From Methylobacter sp. (GTDB lineage Bacteria; Pseudomonadota; Gammaproteobacteria; Methylococcales; Methylomonadaceae): a stretch of DNA of 42,774 nt. The notes beneath the pieces were generated by a model. It was not told where the DNA came from, made no database searches, and worked only from the letters and a program-made list of their open reading frames with translations. Below are positions 25,932-34,253 of this stretch, piece by piece (the stretch's first letter is position 1; the number at the start of each line of letters is the position of its first letter). The stretch is taken from positions 1-42,774 of the forward strand of contig SCPZ01000071.1 in NCBI GenBank assembly GCA_004299305.1. The letters run 5' to 3'. The position numbers and the translations under genes were made by a program.

Positions 25932-26242
25932 TATGAATTGCCTCGTTCAAAAGGGTTTTTAAACTTAGGAGGTGTAGGAATATAGACGGTAATAATTACC
26001 AGTGTCTTTCCCATACAACCGCATACTATATGAATAGGAATACCGTTATCGGTAAATCCAGCGAGTAAACAGCTTACACCTCGCCCAGTGTCTTTGTAGT
26101 GTTCGAGAATACGCCCATTAAGTAAAGCTTGCGCTACTTGAGCTAAAGTTAAGTTGTCATTTTGCCGTTCTTGGTCACCATGTCGCGAATAACGATAAGT
26201 TTCATCACGCACGGATTGTTTTATCCAGTCTATAGCTATCAT
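25931..26242 (-). CDS. DUF4258 protein (putative toxin)
   Basis: About 103 residues from the ATG at 26242 (MIAIDWIKQSVRDETYRYSR), which is where family alignments begin; an in-frame TTG at 26284 would add 14 residues without a ribosome site. RYSRHGDQERQND, ALLNGRILEHY, GRGVSCLLAGF and LVIITVYIPTPPKF are the DUF4258 landmarks. The fold is thought to be RelE-like, so an mRNA-interferase-type toxin is plausible but unproven. Paired with the YgiT protein by a one-base overlap. Confidence 0.82.
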   Translation of the reverse strand: MIAIDWIKQSVRDETYRYSRHGDQERQNDNLTLAQVAQALLNGRILEHYKDTGRGVSCLLAGFTDNGIPIHIVCGCMGKTLVIITVYIPTPPKFKNPFERGNS

Positions 26243-26348
26243 GGAGTGACTTTTATACGCGGATAAGGTTTTTGCATCGGACAATTGGTGTTAGCAAAAT
26301 GTTAATATACACTACTGCAAAAGTGCGGATTGTTAGCACGAATTCATC

Positions 26349-26657
26349 TTATGAGTTATTGAATGCATACAAGTCTAACTCAGCTTTAAGAGCCCTTGTA
26401 AGTTCAGTCACCTCGGCCGATAACGATTTATAATCTTCGGTTATTTGTTCTTGGCTTTTATTTGCTAAAAAGAAAAGTTTGTCCGCAGTTTTTCTAATTA
26501 AACAAAAAAGCATCGAATTAATATCAATCTGATTGGATTGTGTCCAACGCCCTAAACTACCACTTGAAAGCCCTAATAATTCCTCATGCCAGTCTATTGA
26601 ATTTACGATTGAAAGAATTTCCCTCTGGGCAGATATTCTATTATTGAATTCACTCAT
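26349..26657 (-). CDS. hypothetical small helical protein of the nucleotidyltransferase operon
   Basis: 102 residues, not recognised. Predicted to be almost all helix, with a basic-hydrophobic middle (MLFCLIRKTADKLFFLANKS) and a heptad-like C-terminus (YKSLSAEVTELTRALKAELD) suggesting a coiled coil. It is the last of three tightly packed, AT-rich genes: its ATG lies 2 bp after the nucleotidyltransferase stop. An AAAGG ribosome site precedes it. Could be an antitoxin, a subunit or a HEPN-like partner; none is shown. Confidence 0.65.
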   Translation of the reverse strand: MSEFNNRISAQREILSIVNSIDWHEELLGLSSGSLGRWTQSNQIDINSMLFCLIRKTADKLFFLANKSQEQITEDYKSLSAEVTELTRALKAELDLYAFNNS

Positions 26658-26659
26658 AA

Positions 26660-27271
26660 TTAGTCAACCTTTGATAAGCGATTTAGCCATTTATAAATTT
26701 TAGGCGCATATTGAATAACTTCGTTTATTTCACTTTCATTAACCATTGATCCATATCCACGGGTAGATAAAATTCTAGCTCGCTCAAGAGTGTTAAAAAC
26801 TCTATCATTAATTTCAAGTTTTTCATCGATTAATAATGGTGACTTGCGAGAAAATATAGGTTTTCCGTTACCAAGAGAATAACAAGTAGCAAAGTTGCGT
26901 GTGGCTAAGAACATGCATGATAAATTAAAAATTTTACTGGTTTTAGTATTCACTAATGCCTCATAAGACTGCTCAAATAACTCTCTAAATTTAGCGCAAT
27001 CTTCAGCTGTTTTCATATAAGGGGACGGTGTGCCTAAGCTCTTTATAAAATCATTGTTGTCCGAAGAGAAAATTATTTTTGATTCCAGATGAAGATGCCA
27101 AGAAAATGGGTTTCCCTCTTGCCAAAGTTCTGTAATTCGCGGGTATTTATATATGGAAAATTTTTCTTTACTGATACTTAAATTATCGTTTTCTATACAA
27201 GCCAGAAGATCAATGTCTGATCCTTGATCAACTTCACCCCTGCATATAGAACCAAAAGCATAAATATGCAT
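26660..27271 (-). CDS. nucleotidyltransferase (Pol-beta/MNT superfamily)
   Basis: 203 residues. The catalytic motif is intact right at the N-terminus: FGSICRGEVDQGSDIDLLA, with Gly7-Ser8 and metal Asp19 and Asp21; a third acidic ligand is probably in ESKIIFS. The C-terminal half is helical (FNLSCMFLATRNFATCYSLG, then PIFSRKSPLLI). It is not a CD-NTase by size. Such enzymes attach a nucleotide to a small molecule, a protein or RNA (compare MNT antitoxins and toxins). It sits 3 bp after the pentapeptide-repeat gene and 2 bp before the small helical gene, so the three work together. Substrate unknown. Confidence 0.83.
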   Translation of the reverse strand: MHIYAFGSICRGEVDQGSDIDLLACIENDNLSISKEKFSIYKYPRITELWQEGNPFSWHLHLESKIIFSSDNNDFIKSLGTPSPYMKTAEDCAKFRELFEQSYEALVNTKTSKIFNLSCMFLATRNFATCYSLGNGKPIFSRKSPLLIDEKLEINDRVFNTLERARILSTRGYGSMVNESEINEVIQYAPKIYKWLNRLSKVD

Positions 27272-27274
27272 AAC

Positions 27275-28132
27275 TTAGCGTCTGCTAAACCTTTTTACTA
27301 AGATCGCTGTAAAAAAAGCAAAAAGAGTCAGTCTTATCGCAGAAATTAATGCAACACAAATATTGGGGTACTCATTAGGTGTTTTAAAACCAAAGAAAAC
27401 AGCTGAAGATGTTTCAAGTGATTTTATATAATCATGTATATTATAAAAGTCATGGAAAACCAATGTGTCGTATAGAGCAATGCAAACTATCACCAATATA
27501 ATTGTTCTTAACAGCTTTAGGACGCTTTCGCCATTACCCCAAGTGAGATCTAAGATCCAGAATTCTAACCATCGAAGAAACTGCAAAGATCGTTTAGAAA
27601 AGCCGCCATATTTTTTTGAATAATACGTTTCTTTTGAACTCCATGATTTTTTTAAATAGGCAGATGTCGCATTAAGCTCTAACGATATTGCTTTATTTAC
27701 GGCCTTGGCATCACCAATCTGTTGAAAATTCATTCGCAAGGTTCTAGCAAAACTTCTTTTTAAATTTTCTTCTAAAGGAGCCTCTTTATCTAAAATATCA
27801 TCTTCAATCTGAGTTCTCTCAAAAATTGCGTATTGGAAGTTACAACGTTCGAATGCACATAGATGGAAATTGCTGCCAATAAATTTACAACCAATAAATG
27901 AGCATGTATTAAATACGCAATTATTAAAGTAACAACTATCAAAAAAACAGTGATCAAATGTAACTTTTTTAAATGCTATCTTTTTTGCATTCAAGCGAAT
28001 AAAAATTTTTTTAAATTGTTGGTCTTCAATATCGCTGCTGACATAAAAATCAGACATAACTGCTCTATTGCCCAATTTGAAAGATTCATCTTCAGGTGTT
28101 TTTATATTTTCTGATGCATCATTATTTTCCAT
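27275..28132 (-). CDS. pentapeptide-repeat protein with a C-terminal two-span channel-like domain
   Basis: About 285 residues from the ATG at about 28132, which has a GGAAAG ribosome site; an upstream TTG at 28165 would add 11. A block of pentapeptide repeats (IAFKKVTFDHCFFDSCYFNN, then CVFNTCSFIGCKFIGSNF and CAFERCNFQYAIFER) makes a right-handed quadrilateral beta-helix unusually rich in Cys. A basic helical linker follows, then WGNGESVLKLLR, and two membrane spans (about 219-236 and 268-290) around FFGFKTPNEYP. That order resembles Ion_trans_2-type two-span channels with a pore helix and filter, but the filter (T-x-G-Y-G-D) is replaced by FFGFKTP. First gene of the three-gene AT-rich operon with the nucleotidyltransferase. 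Confidence 0.78.
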   Translation of the reverse strand: MENNDASENIKTPEDESFKLGNRAVMSDFYVSSDIEDQQFKKIFIRLNAKKIAFKKVTFDHCFFDSCYFNNCVFNTCSFIGCKFIGSNFHLCAFERCNFQYAIFERTQIEDDILDKEAPLEENLKRSFARTLRMNFQQIGDAKAVNKAISLELNATSAYLKKSWSSKETYYSKKYGGFSKRSLQFLRWLEFWILDLTWGNGESVLKLLRTIILVIVCIALYDTLVFHDFYNIHDYIKSLETSSAVFFGFKTPNEYPNICVALISAIRLTLFAFFTAILVKRFSRR

Positions 28133-28286
28133 AGAGGCTTTCCAATCGTTTTTTACGTAAAGCAATATCTAAATCAATCTTAATGTGATGGAATTTAATC
28201 GAACTGGACTTGCTTTGATTTTTTATCGTTGTTGCTAATTGTGAATCCTTTTAGATATTGATGCGTTGGCTTTATCTATTCGATAG

Positions 28287-28751
28287 TTATAGTTTTACAT
28301 TAACACCATAACTCGAGTTTTCTATTTTTCCTATCTTGTTATAATAATCGATGATTCCATTTTTCCATACAATCCACACTTCCTCGGCGCCTGCCTGAAA
28401 ATACAGCTGAACCTTATTGGACATTTCTTCTTTCGAATTGGACGGCGAGACCACTTCAATGCAAATTTCAGGGGCATGCGTATAAGGCGTTTCATAACCG
28501 TATTGCTTGATAAATGCCTTGGAACACCAAGCAACATCGGCGACTTTTACATCTTCAGTGGTTTGGACTGAACATTCGATTATCACTTCACCTTCTTTGA
28601 GTTTTCGTTCAAGTAATGTACCGATAAGTGACAGCAAACGACCTCGTTTATTGGAAGCCGGAGTCATTTCAATCTTCCCGTAACGGTTCAACTCGATTTT
28701 AAACGGCAGGTTTTCAAAATACGGATTATCAACCACTTCTGCCCATTGCAT
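28287..28751 (-). CDS. Uma2-family (DUF820) restriction-endonuclease-like protein
   Basis: 154 residues with the PD-(D/E)XK core of the Uma2 family: VKVADVAWCS supplies the Asp, PEICIEVVSPSNSKEEM the Glu and downstream Lys, and LYFQAGAEEVWIVW the final helix and strand. The N-terminal part (KIEMTPASNKRGRLLSLIGT) is also typical. A metal-dependent nuclease fold; biological role unknown, and copies are often horizontally acquired. It lies 23 bp before pqqC (minus strand order: pqqC then this), so it is probably read from the pqqABC transcript. The gap 28166-28286 downstream shows nothing else. Confidence 0.85.
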   Translation of the reverse strand: MQWAEVVDNPYFENLPFKIELNRYGKIEMTPASNKRGRLLSLIGTLLERKLKEGEVIIECSVQTTEDVKVADVAWCSKAFIKQYGYETPYTHAPEICIEVVSPSNSKEEMSNKVQLYFQAGAEEVWIVWKNGIIDYYNKIGKIENSSYGVNVKL

Positions 28752-28774
28752 CGCCTGACTCCAGTTTGGTTGCC

Positions 28775-29503
28775 TTACGCTTTGATATTAAAATAAGGCG
28801 GCATTTCGTGAATATAAGCCATGTACATCGCATCCGCCATGGTCCATAACACATCCAGCTTGAATTGCAGGATTTGAATCATGCGCTCTTGTTGCTCGCG
28901 GGTAAGGTACCAATCCAATGTAATCGCAAGGCCATGCTCGACATCGCGGCGCGCTTCGGTCAGGCGTTTGCGGAAATAAATATAGCCTTCCTGTTCCACC
29001 CAAGGATAGTGTTCCGGCCAGTTGTCCAAACGTTGCTGGTGAATCTTGGGCGCGAACAGCTCGGTTAATGAGGAGCTTGCCGCCTCGTGCCACTCGGCTC
29101 TACGGGCAAAATTAACATAGGCATCGACGGCAAAGCGCACGCCCGGCAAAACGAATTTTAATGAGGTTATATCTTCGCGCGTCAGGCCGACTGCAATGCC
29201 CAGTTGTATCCAGGCTTCAATGCCGCCCGGATCGCCGGGGTGGCCGTCATGATCCATAATCCGCTGTATCCATTTGGCGCGGGTCTCGCGATCCGGGCAG
29301 TTGGCCAGGATGTTGGCGTCTTTAATCGGAATGCAGACTTGGTAATAAAAACGGTTGGCGACCCAGCCCTGCAATTGCGCTTTGGTCAGTTTACCTTCGT
29401 TCATCAGGGTATGGTAAGGGTGATGAATGTGGTAGTGGCTTTCCATGCCGCGTAGTTCCGCTTCAAATTGTTCTTTAGTCCAGGCTTGATTATCGCTGCT
29501 CAT
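28775..29503 (-). CDS. pqqC: pyrroloquinoline-quinone synthase PqqC
   Basis: Start ATG 29503 has an AAGGATG ribosome site and gives 242 residues, near the family norm of about 250; the frame extension to 29563 overlaps pqqB and lacks similarity. Haem-oxygenase-like all-helical fold with the conserved [20 protein letters not shown] and [38 protein letters not shown] and [12 protein letters not shown] blocks. It performs the final cofactorless ring closure and eight-electron oxidation with O2. Ten bases after pqqB. Confidence 0.97.
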   Translation of the reverse strand: MSSDNQAWTKEQFEAELRGMESHYHIHHPYHTLMNEGKLTKAQLQGWVANRFYYQVCIPIKDANILANCPDRETRAKWIQRIMDHDGHPGDPGGIEAWIQLGIAVGLTREDITSLKFVLPGVRFAVDAYVNFARRAEWHEAASSSLTELFAPKIHQQRLDNWPEHYPWVEQEGYIYFRKRLTEARRDVEHGLAITLDWYLTREQQERMIQILQFKLDVLWTMADAMYMAYIHEMPPYFNIKA

Positions 29504-29513
29504 GGTGCATCCT

Positions 29514-30425
29514 TTATAAGTCGATTTCCAAACCGTCGTAGGAGACTTCAATGCCGGCGGCATCGAGTATTTTACGCTGCTCGGAATCGTCGTCTAAGAT
29601 CGGGTTGGTGTTGTTGATATGGATCAAAATCTTGCGGGCTTTGGCGACGCCGCTTAAAACTTCTATCATGCCGCCTTCGCCGGATTGAGGTAAATGGCCG
29701 ATTTCTCTGGCTTTTTTATGGCTGATATGTTGCGTACACATTTCGTCATCGGTCCAAAAGGTGCCGTCTACCATGATGCAATCGACGGCTTGCATGGCCG
29801 CCATGACATGCGGTTCTATTTCACCCAAGCCGGGGGAATAAAATACTTTTTTCCCGGTGGAAATCTGTTCGATGATCACGCCGATATTGTCGCCGTCATG
29901 CGGATCATGCCGATGTGGAGAATAAGGCGGTGCCTTGCTTTTTAAGGCTTGGGTGTAAAAGCGCAAGTCGTCAATGCCGGGAATGGTAAAGCTGCTGCCG
30001 TCGAAAGGAATCGGATGGTGATTAACCGTGCAATAATCCGCCAGCATATTGAATAATGGGAAACCGGTAGTCAGGTCTTGCTTAACCATTTCCGTGCAGT
30101 AAACGTCCAGCGGTTTGCCTTCCCTGAGCATCAGCAATCCCGTGGTATGGTCAATCTGGCTGTCGATCAGCATGATGGCTTTAATGCCGGTATCGCGAAC
30201 GCCTTCTTTAGGATGGATAGCGGGGAATGCTTCCAGTTGGGCGCGAATGTCGGGCGAGGTATTAAACAGCAGCCAGTTAAGGTTGTCGGTGCTGACTGCA
30301 ATAGATGACTGGGTGCGGGCTTTGCCGTTCATTTCCTTGTGCCGCAAGCGATGGCAATTATGGCAGTTGCAGTTCCATTGAGGAAAACCGCCGCCTGCAC
30401 CTGAACCGAGAACTCTGATCTTCAT
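29514..30425 (-). CDS. pqqB: PQQ biosynthesis metallo-beta-lactamase-fold hydroxylase PqqB
   Basis: 303 residues, typical length. Opens [20 protein letters not shown] with the Cys-rich CNCHNCHR zinc site, continues [10 protein letters not shown] and [18 protein letters not shown], and ends with [17 protein letters not shown]. PqqB hydroxylates the diacyl Tyr intermediate before PqqC acts. Between pqqA and this gene lies the strong hairpin at 30489-30521, so it is expressed at a fraction of pqqA by read-through. Confidence 0.97.
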   Translation of the reverse strand: MKIRVLGSGAGGGFPQWNCNCHNCHRLRHKEMNGKARTQSSIAVSTDNLNWLLFNTSPDIRAQLEAFPAIHPKEGVRDTGIKAIMLIDSQIDHTTGLLMLREGKPLDVYCTEMVKQDLTTGFPLFNMLADYCTVNHHPIPFDGSSFTIPGIDDLRFYTQALKSKAPPYSPHRHDPHDGDNIGVIIEQISTGKKVFYSPGLGEIEPHVMAAMQAVDCIMVDGTFWTDDEMCTQHISHKKAREIGHLPQSGEGGMIEVLSGVAKARKILIHINNTNPILDDDSEQRKILDAAGIEVSYDGLEIDL

Positions 30426-30488
30426 AATTTGGAAGGCATCCTAAAAGAGAATAAGGGCTGAATGATACGGTAATAAAAGACATCAGGC

Positions 30489-30521
30489 AAAAAAAAGGGG
30501 CTCATCAAGAGCCCCTTTTTT
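30489..30521 (-). terminator. hairpin terminator or attenuator between pqqA and pqqB
   Basis: A run of eight A, GGGGCTC, ATCAA, GAGCCCC, then six T: a GC-rich 7-bp stem that extends through A-T pairs. On the minus strand it is followed by a U-tract (the complement of 30489-30496), as in intrinsic terminators; it would work in either direction. Placed 12 bp after the pqqA stop it should limit transcription of pqqBC relative to the pqqA peptide. Confidence 0.85.
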
Positions 30522-30533
30522 ATCCAAATCGAA

Positions 30534-30608
30534 TTAACGATTGTAGATGTACATTGTTACTTCAAAACCGAAACGCAGGTCAGTGTAGCTTGGTGTTTCC
30601 CATTTCAT
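30534..30608 (-). CDS. pqqA: PQQ precursor peptide PqqA
   Basis: 24 codons: MKWETPSYTDLRFGFEVTMY followed by IYNR and TAA. The conserved FEVTMY block holds Glu16 and Tyr20, the two residues cross-linked by PqqE and later excised as PQQ. A GGAGG ribosome site lies 5-6 bases before the ATG. Short enough to be missed by gene callers. It heads the pqqA-pqqB-pqqC transcript with its own promoter. Confidence 0.97.
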   Translation of the reverse strand: MKWETPSYTDLRFGFEVTMYIYNR

Positions 30609-30667
30609 CGTAAACCTCCAGAAGTGTTTAAATTATTATGCCAGCTTGATCAAGTAAGCTGTTTTGA

Positions 30668-30696
30668 AGTATACGATGAACTATTTTTTTACGCAA
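30668..30696 (-). promoter_or_regulatory. sigma-70 promoter of pqqA
   Basis: On the minus strand TTGCGT (30696-30691), 17 bp, TATACT (30673-30668), close to consensus with ideal spacing. Start of transcription would be near 30661, leaving a leader of about 53 bases. Apart from this, 30609-30922 has no gene I can support: a forward frame there has no ribosome site or similarity. Confidence 0.7.
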
Positions 30697-30922
30697 CTTT
30701 TGACATCGTCAAGGTTACGAATCAAGAGCCGACAATCCTTGTTTTTAATATAGTTCTTGCGTTGTTTAACGGCAAGATCCGGGCAAAACAAAACAATGAT
30801 AAGCGGTTAAATTACAAGATGTTTAGGCCGGATGCGAAAGATGTTTTTTTTGATCGGAAGAGAGTATTATCTTGTTTCACCTTAAAAACAATAATACACA
30901 TATATAAATATGAGGAGGGGTC

Positions 30923-31129
30923 ATGGGTGGAGTTACTGAGCTGTTTGTGGTTATGATACTTATTGCGGCGTTTGCGTTTGCACCGTTAGGCTATTTTATT
31001 TACCGTTTTACCAGAGCAAGCGACAAACCATTTGGTGAAATTGAACCGCATGGCGATAGTCCGTCGGCGGTGAACGATTTTGCCGAAAAGGTTATCAAAT
31101 TTGTTCAAGGGTTGATTGCCAAAAAGTAA
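30923..31129 (+). CDS. small single-span membrane protein, hypothetical
   Basis: 68 residues with a GAGGAGGGG ribosome site directly before the ATG. One strong transmembrane segment at about 7-30 (LFVVMILIAAFAFAPLGYFI), then a polar tail ending in a short amphipathic helix (DFAEKVIKFVQGLIAKK). Not recognised. It stands alone between the pqqA promoter and a hairpin at 31147-31180, convergent with the MoeB-like gene. Confidence 0.65.
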   Translation: MGGVTELFVVMILIAAFAFAPLGYFIYRFTRASDKPFGEIEPHGDSPSAVNDFAEKVIKFVQGLIAKK

Positions 31130-31146
31130 CAATATGTTGGTTGATG

Positions 31147-31180
31147 AATTTTCCAGGTGGTGTTATTCACCTGGAAAATT
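31147..31180. terminator. bidirectional hairpin between convergent genes
   Basis: AATTTTCCAGGTG, eight bases, CACCTGGAAAATT: a perfect 13-bp stem between the small membrane protein (ending 31129) and the MoeB-like gene (ending 31196). The A/T ends of the stem supply U-rich tails on both strands. Confidence 0.8.
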
Positions 31181-31195
31181 TTCCGACTAAGACGT

Positions 31196-31942
31196 TTATA
31201 AACCGCCGCAGCTAGGGCAGTTAGGGTTTTTTCGCAGTTTCATCGTATTCCATTCCATCGTTAATCCATCCAGTAGCAATAACCGCCCGGTTAAAGCTTC
31301 CCCGATATTCATAATCAGCTTCATCGCCTCCAATGCTTGAATACTGCCGACTATGCCTGTAATCGGCGCTATAACGCCGTTGGTGGCGCAATTTTGCAAT
31401 TCTTCGCCGTCGCTGTTGTACAGGCAGTTGTAGCAGGGGCTGTTATTTTGGCCGGGGGTAAACACGCTTACCTGGCCTTCAAAGCGAATCGCGGCTCCTG
31501 AAACCAGGGGCGTTTGTTGTTTGACGCAGGCCTTATTGATTGCAAAGCGTGTCGAGAAGTTATCGCTACAGTCCAAAACCAGGTCAGCCTGCATCACCTC
31601 TAATTCGAGTTGCTCCCCCTCCAGTCTTTGCTTAACGGCTTTTATATTAATTTCGGGATTTAGTTGATTAAGCGTTTGGCGGGTTGAAATTACTTTATCA
31701 GTCCCAATATCGGGTGTGTGATGAGTAATTTGCCTTTGCAAATTGGATAAGTCCACGACGTCATTATCATAAATAGTGATATTGCCGACACCGGCCGCAG
31801 CAAGATACATGGCTGCGGGAGAACCAAGTCCTCCGGCGCCGACAATCAGCACTTTGGCAGCGAGAAGTTTTTGTTGTCCCTCAATATCGATTTGAGGAAG
31901 CATGATCTGACGGCTGTAACGCAGCAGTTGGTTGTCATTCAT
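31196..31942 (-). CDS. moeB: MoeB/ThiF/HesA-family adenylyltransferase
   Basis: 248 residues, the MoeB size. RYSRQIMLPQIDIEGQQKLL opens it; the nucleotide loop is VGAGGLGSPAAMYLAAAG (34-51), with DNDVVDLSNLQRQ after. Zinc cysteine pairs at 170/173 (CYNC) and 242/245 (CPSC). The Cys185-containing NCATNGVIAPITGIVGSIQA is typical. Enzymes of this kind adenylate the C-terminal Gly-Gly of MoaD or ThiS. Neither partner is adjacent, and there is no rhodanese domain, so molybdopterin (MoeB) and thiamine (ThiF) roles cannot be separated for certain. Confidence 0.88.
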   Translation of the reverse strand: MNDNQLLRYSRQIMLPQIDIEGQQKLLAAKVLIVGAGGLGSPAAMYLAAAGVGNITIYDNDVVDLSNLQRQITHHTPDIGTDKVISTRQTLNQLNPEINIKAVKQRLEGEQLELEVMQADLVLDCSDNFSTRFAINKACVKQQTPLVSGAAIRFEGQVSVFTPGQNNSPCYNCLYNSDGEELQNCATNGVIAPITGIVGSIQALEAMKLIMNIGEALTGRLLLLDGLTMEWNTMKLRKNPNCPSCGGL

Positions 31943-31988
31943 AGATTATGTTGGGGCTGTAAGGTGAGAGCAAATGATGCCAAAGAAC

Positions 31989-32016
31989 TTGACACTCTGC
32001 AAAAGCTCATTATCAT
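31989..32016 (+). promoter_or_regulatory. sigma-70 promoter of groESL
   Basis: TTGACA (31989-31994), 16 bp, TATCAT (32011-32016). The -10 abuts the CIRCE operator, so bound HrcA would block initiation. Confidence 0.75.
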
Positions 32017-32042
32017 TAGCACTCATTACTAGCGAGTGCTAA
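32016..32042. promoter_or_regulatory. CIRCE operator (HrcA-binding)
   Basis: TTAGCACTC, nine bases, GAGTGCTAA matches the CIRCE consensus at every arm position. It lies 41 bp before the groES start codon. HrcA represses through this site and is released on heat shock. Confidence 0.95.
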
Positions 32043-32083
32043 TAACAAAGTTTACCCTTTAATTTTAATGTTAGGAGATATTG

Positions 32084-32371
32084 ATGAAAATACGTCCGTT
32101 ACACGACAGAGTGATAGTCAAACGCGTTGAAGAAGAAACTACTACGCCCGGCGGCATCGTATTGCCGGGTTCTGCGGCGGAAAAACCAAGCCAAGGCGTG
32201 GTTTTGGCGGTAGGTAATGGTAAGCAACTGGACAACGGTACAGTTCGCGCTTTGGAAGTTAAAGTCGGCGATAAAGTGCTGTTTGGCAAATATGCAGGCA
32301 ACGAAGTTAAAGTTGACGGCGACGAACTGATCGTTATGCGTGAAGAAGACATCATGGGCATTTTAGGCTAA
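32084..32371 (+). CDS. groES: co-chaperonin GroES
   Basis: 95 residues from the ATG at 32084, which has TTAGGAG upstream; the preceding TTG is not needed. [19 protein letters not shown], the mobile loop [20 protein letters not shown], and [15 protein letters not shown] are all canonical. Heptameric lid of GroEL. First gene of the CIRCE-controlled operon, 48 bp before groEL. Confidence 0.98.
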   Translation: MKIRPLHDRVIVKRVEEETTTPGGIVLPGSAAEKPSQGVVLAVGNGKQLDNGTVRALEVKVGDKVLFGKYAGNEVKVDGDELIVMREEDIMGILG

Positions 32372-32407
32372 GCCTTTACACCTCAATCACATTCACATAC
32401 AAATTAG

Positions 32408-34075
<1,668 letters not shown>

Positions 34076-34112
34076 TCTTGTCGTCTTAAAGCCCCGTTGC
34101 TTTAAGTGAAAT

Positions 34113-34153
34113 AAAAGCCCCGGCTGTTTTTGACACAGTCGGGGCTTTTTTTA
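34113..34153 (+). terminator. intrinsic terminator of groESL
   Basis: AAAAGCCCCGGCTG pairs with CAGTCGGGGCTTTT (one G-U pair) around a short loop and runs into a T-tract, 38 bp after the groEL stop. Confidence 0.9.
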
Positions 34154-34253
34154 TTGCAGCAGTTGATGCCCAGGAATGATATTGTTGATTTAAACTGTTT
34201 GCTCAGGCCAAACTTATTCGCCTCAATTTATTACTGACTATAACAATTGCCCC

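Noticed and set aside
26660-27271. Reading the nucleotidyltransferase as a CBASS CD-NTase
   Set aside because: It is only 203 residues, lacks the CD-NTase C-terminal architecture, and no Cap2/Cap3 ancillary genes are present; the weaker label of uncharacterised module is kept.
30624-30956. A forward frame of 110 codons upstream of the small membrane protein
   Set aside because: It covers the pqqA promoter on the other strand, has an AT-rich composition without family similarity, and overlaps the better supported small gene at 30923.
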